Assembly (NCBI GenBank): GCA_937888765.1
Contig: CALASU010000026.1
Span: 1-11,562 of the forward strand
DNA from: an uncultured Clostridia bacterium
GTDB taxonomy: Bacteria; Bacillota; Clostridia; Lachnospirales; Anaerotignaceae
Length of the DNA stretch: 11,562 bases
Direction of reading: 5' to 3'
The notes under the pieces are model-generated. The model searched no databases. It was not told where the DNA came from and was given only the letters and a program-made list of their open reading frames with translations. Position 1 is the first letter of the stretch. Each line of letters opens with the position of its first letter. A program made the translations under genes and the position numbers. Shown here piece by piece: positions 6,164-11,562 of the stretch.

Positions 6164-7501
6164 TTATGCCAGAATCAGTTTCAGGAAGAACAGAATACCG
6201 ATAATGATGATTACAGGATTCAGTTCGTCTTTTCTGCCGCTGAGCAGTTTCAGCAGTACGTAGGAGATTACCCCGAATACCAGACCTTCAGAAATACTAT
6301 AGCATACAACCATCATCAGAATTGTCATAAATGCAGGGAAACCTTCTGTATAATCGCTGAATGTAATATCTGTTACATTTTCCACCATGAACAGACCTAC
6401 AACAACCAGTGCAGGTGTTGTTGCAAAGGAAGGAATTGCTGTAAAGATAGGTGCAAACAGCAGTGCAATCATAAACAGAATCCCTGCCGCAAATGCTGTC
6501 AGACCTGTTCTGCCGCCGTCACCAACGCCGGAAGCGGATTCTACGAATGTTGTTACTGTGGATGTACCCAGCAACGCACCTGCTGTTGTTGCAACCGCAT
6601 CGGCAAACAGCGCACCTTTGATCTTAGGCAGTCTGCCGTTTTCATCCAGGAAACCTGCTTTTGTGGAAACGCCGATCAGTGTGCCCAGTGTATCAAACAG
6701 GTCTACAAACAGGAATGCACACAGAATAACAAGGAAGTCAAATATACTGATCCCTTCAAAAGACAGCTTGAACGCAATGGGTTCAATACTGGGTGGTGCG
6801 GAAATGATACCTGTAGGAATCAGAGAATACGCACCCACATCAGGATTTACTTCATAAATACCTACAAACTGGCAGATAATACCCAGACCCCATGTCAGCA
6901 GGATACCAAGCAGCAAGCCGCCTTTTACATTTCTGATTGTCAGAGCCAGTGTGATGATGGTACCGATCAATGCCAGTGCAACAGAAACACTGCAGATATC
7001 GCCCAGTGCAACACAGGTAGAAGGATTATTCACAACAACACCTGCATTCTGCAGACCGATAAAGGCGATATACATACCGATCCCTACGCTGACCGCTTTT
7101 TTCATATTAGTCGGAATCGCATTGAAGATCGCTTCACGAATATTGACCGCAGACAGGAAAATAAACACAAGCCCTTCTGCAAATACAGCCGCCAGTGCAA
7201 TCTTCCAGCTGTAACCATACTGCATGACTACCGTGTATGCAAAGTACGCATTCAGCCCCATACCGGGTGCCAGTACAAAAGGATAGTTGGCAAAGAATGC
7301 CATACACATTGTACCGATTACAGATGCGATACAGGTTGTGGTAAACAGTGCACCATAGTCCATACCTGTTTCAGACAGGATACTGGGATTGACTACCAGA
7401 ATGTATGCCATTGTCATAAAGGTTGTCAGTCCCGCCATTAATTCTGTTTTTACAGTTGTATTATGTTCTTTCAACTTAAAACAACTTTCAAGAAAACCCA
7501 A
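6164..7501 (-). CDS. AzgA-type (NCS2) purine permease, guanine/hypoxanthine/adenine uptake
   Basis: This is a 445-residue polytopic inner-membrane transporter, expected to be a proton-coupled importer of adenine, guanine or hypoxanthine (PbuG/PbuO/AzgA group). Diagnostic segments are AGLTTFMTMAYILVVNP (23-39), APGMGLNAYFAYT (78-90), VDLFDTLGTLIG (266-277) and TVTTFVESASG (315-325) with the substrate-site Glu321. About a dozen hydrophobic stretches are visible, and the length is typical. The start codon is TTG at 7501: an in-frame TGA lies two codons upstream and a strong AAGGAGG stands eight bases before the TTG. A sigma-A promoter is at 7599-7571. No purine riboswitch aptamer was found in the leader, although such genes often carry one. 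Which base it prefers cannot be decided here. Confidence 0.93.
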   Translation of the reverse strand: MGFLESCFKLKEHNTTVKTELMAGLTTFMTMAYILVVNPSILSETGMDYGALFTTTCIASVIGTMCMAFFANYPFVLAPGMGLNAYFAYTVVMQYGYSWKIALAAVFAEGLVFIFLSAVNIREAIFNAIPTNMKKAVSVGIGMYIAFIGLQNAGVVVNNPSTCVALGDICSVSVALALIGTIITLALTIRNVKGGLLLGILLTWGLGIICQFVGIYEVNPDVGAYSLIPTGIISAPPSIEPIAFKLSFEGISIFDFLVILCAFLFVDLFDTLGTLIGVSTKAGFLDENGRLPKIKGALFADAVATTAGALLGTSTVTTFVESASGVGDGGRTGLTAFAAGILFMIALLFAPIFTAIPSFATTPALVVVGLFMVENVTDITFSDYTEGFPAFMTILMMVVCYSISEGLVFGVISYVLLKLLSGRKDELNPVIIIIGILFFLKLILA

Positions 7502-7570
7502 AATTCACTCCTCCTTTTTCCTTAAAGAATGATAATGATGACAGCAGGAATTAAAATTCTGCTTACCCAT

Positions 7571-7599
7571 AGTATAATGCTTTCCCCATAAAACTTCAA
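7571..7599 (-). promoter_or_regulatory. Sigma-A promoter of the purine permease
   Basis: On the minus strand TTGAAG (7599-7594), a 17-base spacer and TATACT (7576-7571) predict a start near 7564. The leader of about 63 bases has one small dyad right after the start (GCAGAATT and AATTCCTGC, 7561-7543, with a bulge) and the AAGGAGG ribosome binding site. Confidence 0.65.
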
Positions 7600-7628
7600 G
7601 AATTCCTTTTTTCACAAAGAACATTTCT

Positions 7629-7640
7629 TTTTCCGGAAAA
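7629..7640. promoter_or_regulatory. Perfect 12-base palindrome upstream of the purine permease promoter
   Basis: TTTTCCGGAAAA is fully self-complementary and lies about 30 bases upstream of the -35 hexamer at 7599. The spacing suits an activator or an upstream repressor site. It does not match the Bacillus PurBox well. A chance palindrome in A/T-rich DNA is possible. Confidence 0.25.
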
Positions 7641-7696
7641 TATGGCATAAATTAACCGTTTTTACAGTAAATGGTAAACCACCGCAGTCTTTCTGT

Positions 7697-7939
7697 TTAT
7701 TCTGCTTCCTGCAGAAGTGCTTCGCCTTTTTCGGTCAGCCCCTTGATCAGATAATCCGCCCCGCAGCACATATCAATTTCCAGTACCACAACAAGCTCTT
7801 CATCACCGAATTTCTGAATGACTTCCATTGCTTCCGCAACAGAAATGCCGGCTTCCTTTGCCAGATCAGGGGCATCTACACCATTTGTTTTTTTGTAGAT
7901 TGTATCAATGATCTGCAGCAATCTTTTCGTTTCTTTCAT
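7697..7939 (-). CDS. Small winged-helix DNA-binding protein (unrecognised)
   Basis: This 80-residue soluble protein is not a family I can name. Residues 3-18 form a basic helix. Residues about 21-52 (VDAPDLAKEAGISVAEAMEVIQ and on) look like the paired helices of a helix-turn-helix, with the recognition helix near 33-46. A short beta segment and a C-terminal LTEKGEALLQ helix (68-77) follow, as in compact winged-helix regulators such as PadR- or MarR-like minimal domains. A Cys-Cys pair at 58-59 is unusual. The start at 7939 has a clear AGGAGGG ribosome binding site; a longer in-frame reading to 7978 lacks one and runs into a leader hairpin. It is divergent from the citrate synthase gene and upstream of the purine permease, so local regulation of either is possible but unproven. 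Confidence 0.8.
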   Translation of the reverse strand: MKETKRLLQIIDTIYKKTNGVDAPDLAKEAGISVAEAMEVIQKFGDEELVVVLEIDMCCGADYLIKGLTEKGEALLQEAE

Positions 7940-7964
7940 TCTGTTTTCCCTCCTGTAAGATTTT

Positions 7965-7987
7965 CCCGAATTCTTCAAAAATCCGGG
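7965..7987 (-). other. Leader hairpin before the winged-helix gene
   Basis: CCCGGATT and AATTCGGG (8 pairs, one G-U on the minus strand) flank a 7-base loop, about 12 bases before the ribosome binding site of the small regulator gene. There is no T-run after it, so it is an mRNA leader structure or an operator dyad, not a terminator. Confidence 0.4.
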
Positions 7988-7996
7988 TTCTCTGTC

Positions 7997-8005
7997 ATCA
8001 TATCA
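7997..8005 (-). promoter_or_regulatory. Extended -10 promoter of the winged-helix gene
   Basis: TGA-TATGAT on the minus strand (8005-7997) is an extended -10 element; no recognisable -35 hexamer lies 16-18 bases upstream. It puts the transcription start near 7990, just ahead of the leader hairpin. Of the wider gene-free stretch 7940-8354, the part from 8006 to 8220 is very A/T-rich and holds nothing else I can support. Confidence 0.45.
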
Positions 8006-8220
8006 CAAAATCTTCGTTTTGGCTCGTTTTTTTGTATATTCCTTATCAAATCACACAAAGACACCCTTTTCTTTTATAAAATCTATAGAATTCCTTAATA
8101 GTTCCTATGCTATAAAGAGAATAGATTTATTTTTTCTATTGTTCAAAATAAAATACAAAAACGGAATTACCTTTATAAAACGTCTTAAAATCAGCACTTT
8201 TCGCACTTTTTACTAAAAAT

Positions 8221-8242
8221 TAAATATATTTATAAATTTTAT
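8221..8242. promoter_or_regulatory. Two adjacent A/T-rich dyads upstream of the citrate synthase promoter
   Basis: TAAATATATTTA (8221-8232) is a perfect palindrome, and ATAAATTTTAT (8232-8242) is a dyad around one central base; together they end 9 bases before the -35. They could be an UP-like element or an operator. An ATAA-TTAT pair here has a 6-base gap, not the 7 bases of the Bacillus CcpC box, so citrate control of that kind is not established. The base composition makes chance dyads likely. Confidence 0.25.
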
Positions 8243-8251
8243 TATTCCCTA

Positions 8252-8280
8252 TTGACAGAACACTATCTAATTGATATATT
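8252..8280 (+). promoter_or_regulatory. Strong promoter of the citrate synthase-aconitase unit
   Basis: TTGACA (8252-8257), a 17-base spacer ending in TGA, and TATATT (8275-8280) form a near-consensus sigma-A promoter with an extended -10. The predicted start near 8287 gives a leader of about 68 bases. This also rules out the in-frame ATG at 8271, which lies inside the promoter. Confidence 0.75.
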
Positions 8281-8300
8281 CTATAAATATAAAACAAAGA

Positions 8301-8318
8301 CAAAAACAGGTGTTTTTG
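8301..8318 (+). other. Leader hairpin in the citrate synthase mRNA
   Basis: CAAAAAC (8301-8307) and GTTTTTG (8312-8318) pair around an AGGT loop. The octamer AGGTGTTT starting in that loop (8308-8315) is repeated exactly at the ribosome binding site (8344-8351). No T-run follows, so it is not a terminator. Confidence 0.35.
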
Positions 8319-8354
8319 ATTCAGATACAAAATTCAGAAAAAGAGGTGTTTCGA

Positions 8355-9731
8355 TTGATTACATACAATAACAAAACAAACCTGCTGGAATTAAGACGCT
8401 ATCAGTACAGCCTTCAGAACGTAGAAGAACCCAACCTGTACCGCGACAACTACAGCTATGATGAAGTACCAAAGGTAACCTTTAACTATCGTCATGTGCC
8501 TATGGAAATGCCCGATGATATCTGGATTACAGATACAACCTTCCGTGACGGTCAGCAGTCCAGAGCCCCTTACACAGTGGAACAGATCAAAAAGCTGTAT
8601 GAAATGATGCACAGACTGGGCGGTCCCAAAGGCAAAATCAGACAGTGTGAATTCTTCCTTTACAGTGAAACAGACCGCAGAGCCATTGAAGCCTGCCGTG
8701 ATATGGGTTTTGAATTCCCCGAGATCACAGGCTGGATTCGTGCCACAAAGGAAGACTTTAAACTGGTAAAACAGATGGGTCTGAAAGAATGCGGTATTCT
8801 GGTAAGCTGCTCTGACTATCATATTTTCAATAAATTACATAAAACAAGAGAACAGGCAATTCAGGGATATCTGGAAATCATTGAAGCGGCTCTGGATATG
8901 GGCATTATTCCCCGCTGTCACTTTGAAGACATCACAAGAGCCGATTTCTACGGCTGCGTCGTTCCTTTCGCAACAGAGCTGAAAAAGCTGATGGATAAAT
9001 ACCAGCTGCCCGTAAAGATCCGTTTCTGCGATACTATGGGTTACGGCGTACCCTACCCTGGTGCAACACTGCCCCGTTCCGTCGGCGGTATCATTTACGG
9101 TGTAAACCACTTTGCGCAGATTCCCAGTGAGTTCCTGGAATGGCACGGACACAACGACTTCTACAAAGCAGTAGTCAACGCTTCTACAGCATGGCTGTAT
9201 GGCTGTTCCGCAGTAAATTGCTCCCTGCTTGGTATCGGCGAAAGAACAGGCAACACTCCTCTGGAAGCAATGGTAATGGAATACGCTTCCTTAAGAGGTA
9301 CACTGGATGGTATGGACCCCACAGTTATCACAGAAATCGCAGAATATTATGAAAAAGAACTGAATTATAAGATTCCTCCCCGCACACCCTTTGTGGGCAG
9401 TGACTTCAATGTTACCCGTGCAGGTATCCATGCAGACGGCGTTGCAAAGGACGAGGAAATTTATAATATCTTCAACACAGGAAAAATTCTCAACCGCCCT
9501 CTCGGCGTAGAGATCAATAAAAACTCCGGTTCCGCAGGCATTGCCTACTGGCTCAACCAGCGACTGCATCTGACAGGAGAAAATATGATTCACAAAAACT
9601 CTCCGGAAGCGGCAACTCTGAAAGACTGGGTTGACCGTCAGTACGACAATGGTCGTGTAACTTTTATCGGTAAAGAAGAACTGGAAGATGCCATGAGAGA
9701 ACTGACTCCCGAACTGGCAAAAAAGCTTTGA
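8355..9731 (+). CDS. Re-citrate synthase (isopropylmalate/homocitrate synthase superfamily)
   Basis: This 458-residue cytoplasmic acyltransferase belongs to the DRE-TIM (HMGL-like) family. It most resembles the Re-face citrate synthase known from Clostridium kluyveri, which condenses acetyl-CoA with oxaloacetate. DTTFRDGQQ at 60-68 gives the metal- and substrate-binding Arg/Asp, HGHNDF at 264-269 supplies metal-binding histidines, and GIGERTGN at 293-300 is the conserved glycine loop. The direct partnership with aconitase argues for citrate rather than isopropylmalate or homocitrate synthesis, though those labels are common for such sequences. There is no C-terminal leucine-binding regulatory domain. 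The start is TTG at 8355, with GAGG eight bases upstream; the in-frame ATG at 8271 lies inside the promoter and lacks a ribosome binding site. Translation initiation from TTG may limit output. Confidence 0.88.
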   Translation: MITYNNKTNLLELRRYQYSLQNVEEPNLYRDNYSYDEVPKVTFNYRHVPMEMPDDIWITDTTFRDGQQSRAPYTVEQIKKLYEMMHRLGGPKGKIRQCEFFLYSETDRRAIEACRDMGFEFPEITGWIRATKEDFKLVKQMGLKECGILVSCSDYHIFNKLHKTREQAIQGYLEIIEAALDMGIIPRCHFEDITRADFYGCVVPFATELKKLMDKYQLPVKIRFCDTMGYGVPYPGATLPRSVGGIIYGVNHFAQIPSEFLEWHGHNDFYKAVVNASTAWLYGCSAVNCSLLGIGERTGNTPLEAMVMEYASLRGTLDGMDPTVITEIAEYYEKELNYKIPPRTPFVGSDFNVTRAGIHADGVAKDEEIYNIFNTGKILNRPLGVEINKNSGSAGIAYWLNQRLHLTGENMIHKNSPEAATLKDWVDRQYDNGRVTFIGKEELEDAMRELTPELAKKL

Positions 9732-9736
9732 TATAT

Positions 9737-9758
9737 AAAAAACGAAAAAGCGTTTTTT
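9737..9758 (+). other. Weak hairpin between citrate synthase and aconitase
   Basis: AAAAAACG (9737-9744) and CGTTTTTT (9751-9758) could pair around a 6-base loop, with only two G-C pairs. It sits just after the citrate synthase stop and before the AGGAGG of aconitase. It may act as a processing or partial attenuation site; full termination is unlikely because the stem is weak and the next bases are A's. Confidence 0.35.
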
Positions 9759-9779
9759 AAAACATAGGAGGAAATACAA

Positions 9780-11562
9780 ATGGGAATGAACATTACAGAA
9801 AAACTCATCAAAAGCCATCTGGTAAGCGGCGAAATGGCGGCAGGCAAGGAAATCGCCATCAAGATCGACCAGACACTGACACAGGACTCCACAGGTACTA
9901 TGGCGTATCTGCAGTTTGAAGCCATCGGCATCCCCCGTGTCAGAACAGAAAAATCCGTGGCATATATCGACCACAACACACTCCAGACAGGTTTTGAAAA
10001 TGCAGATGACCACAAATATATCCAGACAGTAACATCGAAACACGGCATTTATTTCTCCAAGCCCGGTAACGGTATCTGCCATCAAGTGCATCTGGAACGC
10101 TTCGGCAAGCCCGGCAAAACACTGCTTGGCTCTGACAGCCACACACCTACAGGCGGCGGCATCGGTATGCTGGCAATCGGTGCAGGTGGCTTAGATGTAG
10201 CCGTAGCTATGGGCGGCGGTGCATATTATCTGGCAATGCCAAAGGTTTGCCGCATCAATCTGACCGGCAAGCTCTCCCCTTGGGTAACTGCAAAAGACGT
10301 GATTCTGGAAGTACTGCGCAGACTGTCCGTAAAAGGCGGCGTCGGCAAGGTTATGGAATATGCAGGCGAAGGCGTGAAGTCCCTGAGCGTTCCCCAGAGA
10401 GCGACCATCACAAACATGGGTGCAGAACTGGGTGCAACAACATCCGTATTCCCCAGTGACGAAGTAACAAAGGCATTCCTTGCGGCGCAGGGTCGTGAAG
10501 CAGACTGGATCGAGCTGTCCGCAGATGCAGATGCGGTTTATGACGAAGAAGTAACGATTGCACTAGATGAAATCGTTCCTCTGGTGGCTTGCCCTCACTC
10601 TCCCGATAACATCAAAAATGTAAAAGATATTCAGGGTCTGAAAGTGGATCAGGTTGCCATCGGCTCCTGCACAAACTCCTCTTATACAGACATGATGACA
10701 GGAGCAGCTCTGCTGAAAGGCAAATCCGTACATCCTGATGTCAGCCTGGTTATTGCTCCCGGTTCCAAACAGGTAATGAATATGCTGGCAGCAAACGGCG
10801 CACTGGCGGATATCATTTCTGCAGGCGCAAGAATTCTGGAATGCGGCTGCGGTCCCTGCATCGGTATGGGTCAGGCTCCTGCGACAAATGCAGTTTCCCT
10901 GCGTACCGTAAACAGAAACTTTGAAGGCAGAAGCGGTACAAAATCCGCACAGGTTTACATTGTCAGCCCCGAAACAGCCGCATATTCAGCGATCAAGGGC
11001 GTTCTCGCAGATCCCCGTGAGATCGGAGAAATGGCAGAATTCAAGCTTCCCGAAAAATTCCTTATCAATGATAATATGATCTCCGCGCCCGCAAGCGAGG
11101 AGGATGCAAAAGCACTTTCCACAGTTAAAGGTCCCAACATCAAGGAATGTCCCGCAGGCACACCCCTCACCGAAAATATCGCTTGTGAGTGCGTACTTAA
11201 AGTCGGTGACAACATAACAACAGACCACATTATGCCCGCACGAGCTAAGATACTTCCTTACCGTTCAAACATCCCCTACCTCTCCAAATTCTGCTTCGCC
11301 GTATGTGACGAAAAGTTCGCAGAGCGCGCAAAGGAAAAGGGTCAAGGCATAATCATAGGCGGTGAAAACTACGGTCAGGGCAGCTCGCGCGAGCACGCAG
11401 CACTTGGTCCGCTTTATCTCGGCGTCAAGGCGGTTCTGGTGAAATCCTTCGCGCGTATCCACCGTGCGAACCTGATCAATGCAGGCATTCTGCCTGTGAC
11501 TTTTGCAAATCCCGACGACTACGATCGTGTGAACCAGGATGCAAAGCTGACCATTTCCAATA
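9780..11562 (+). CDS. Aconitate hydratase, monomeric short type (cut by right edge)
   Basis: This cytoplasmic [4Fe-4S] enzyme converts citrate to isocitrate, the step after the citrate synthase encoded 48 bases upstream. The 594 visible codons cover almost all of the roughly 640-residue Aquifex/clostridial-type aconitase, in which the isopropylmalate-isomerase-like large part is joined to the swivel domain. Cluster cysteines are Cys297 (in GSCTNSS) and Cys357/Cys360 (in CGCGPC). The substrate loop GSDSHTPTGGG is near residue 120, and the catalytic serine is Ser536 in GSSREH (534-539). The start has an AGGAGG ribosome binding site; a second ATG follows two codons later. In the swivel domain IMPARAKILP has Arg where many aconitases have a small residue. 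Codon use changes sharply inside the gene (see the tract at 11004-11435). An isocitrate dehydrogenase gene would be expected next. Confidence 0.93.
   Translation, partial: MGMNITEKLIKSHLVSGEMAAGKEIAIKIDQTLTQDSTGTMAYLQFEAIGIPRVRTEKSVAYIDHNTLQTGFENADDHKYIQTVTSKHGIYFSKPGNGICHQVHLERFGKPGKTLLGSDSHTPTGGGIGMLAIGAGGLDVAVAMGGGAYYLAMPKVCRINLTGKLSPWVTAKDVILEVLRRLSVKGGVGKVMEYAGEGVKSLSVPQRATITNMGAELGATTSVFPSDEVTKAFLAAQGREADWIELSADADAVYDEEVTIALDEIVPLVACPHSPDNIKNVKDIQGLKVDQVAIGSCTNSSYTDMMTGAALLKGKSVHPDVSLVIAPGSKQVMNMLAANGALADIISAGARILECGCGPCIGMGQAPATNAVSLRTVNRNFEGRSGTKSAQVYIVSPETAAYSAIKGVLADPREIGEMAEFKLPEKFLINDNMISAPASEEDAKALSTVKGPNIKECPAGTPLTENIACECVLKVGDNITTDHIMPARAKILPYRSNIPYLSKFCFAVCDEKFAERAKEKGQGIIIGGENYGQGSSREHAALGPLYLGVKAVLVKSFARIHRANLINAGILPVTFANPDDYDRVNQDAKLTISN
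11004..11435 (+). other. Aconitase segment with foreign-looking codon use
   Basis: All 11 leucine codons here are CTT (7) or CTC (4), with no CTG. In the same gene before it 23 of 30 leucines are CTG, and the four after it are all CTG. Four ATA isoleucine codons occur here and none earlier in the gene; GAG, TCG and GCG also become commoner. The reading frame and family motifs stay intact. The tract covers residues about 409-552, the linker and most of the visible swivel domain. Confidence 0.6.

Noticed and set aside
6053..7441. A 462-codon open frame on the plus strand opposite the purine permease
   Set aside because: Same register effect: its frame coincides with the permease codons, and the translation is a Cys/Gln/Asn-rich artefact without family similarity.
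7502..7600. Purine riboswitch before the permease
   Set aside because: The conserved aptamer joining segments (ATAATATGG and GTNTCTACC types) are missing on the minus strand, and the leader is only about 63 bases.
8019..8216. A 65-codon plus-strand open frame in the divergent intergenic region
   Set aside because: It starts with TTG without a ribosome binding site, is extremely A/T-rich, and its Phe/Ile/Lys composition is what random A/T-rich DNA gives.
8271..8354. N-terminal extension of the citrate synthase to an ATG at 8271
   Set aside because: The ATG overlaps the -10 region of a near-consensus promoter and lacks a ribosome binding site; the TTG at 8355 has one and fits the family length.

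Overview
The window looks like a chromosomal stretch from a low-to-mid GC, anaerobic, probably endospore-forming member of the Clostridia (Lachnospiraceae/Anaerotignum-like; this placement is inferred). The grounds are a pyrophosphate-type phosphofructokinase, an isopropylmalate-synthase-like (Re) citrate synthase next to an aconitase, a BofC-like sporulation protein, AGGAGG-type ribosome binding sites, TTG starts, and strong CTG preference for leucine. No phage, IS, CRISPR, tRNA or rRNA was seen.

Layout. Everything from the left edge to about 7.94 kb is on the minus strand. Read in transcription order it is: a small winged-helix protein (7939-7697), an AzgA/NCS2 purine permease with a TTG start (7501-6164), PPi-phosphofructokinase (6102-4879), a block of three hairpins plus a terminator, a membrane-anchored BofC-like protein (4700-4152), a gene-free 400-base stretch, a cytoplasmic GH13 alpha-glucan hydrolase (3753-1726), an RluA-family pseudouridine synthase one base behind it (1724-1047), and the N-terminal third of a ClpC-type unfoldase running off the left edge (886-<1). 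From 8.25 kb the plus strand carries a divergent pair: Re-citrate synthase (TTG start, 8355-9731) and aconitase (9780->11562, cut by the right edge).

How the genes fit together. Citrate synthase and aconitase form the first steps of the oxidative TCA branch toward 2-oxoglutarate and glutamate. PPi-PFK and the GH13 enzyme serve glycolysis and intracellular alpha-glucan use. The GH13-pseudouridine synthase pair is tightly coupled. The others look like independent housekeeping units.

The most interesting unexplained signals are as follows. (1) A near-consensus promoter at 4095-4067 and a strong terminator at 3983-3949 enclose about 119 bases with no gene. The predicted RNA starts with a stem-loop whose loop holds six C's, and a second C-rich copy follows, so it is a good candidate for an undescribed small RNA. 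(2) A tract of about 430 bases inside the aconitase switches leucine codons completely (0 of 11 CTG, against 23 of 30 before it and 4 of 4 after), which suggests an intragenic recombination tract. (3) A perfect 32-base palindrome sits between the apparent clpC promoter and clpC. (4) A sigma-G-like promoter precedes the BofC-like gene, and a cre-like site overlaps the consensus promoter of the GH13 gene.
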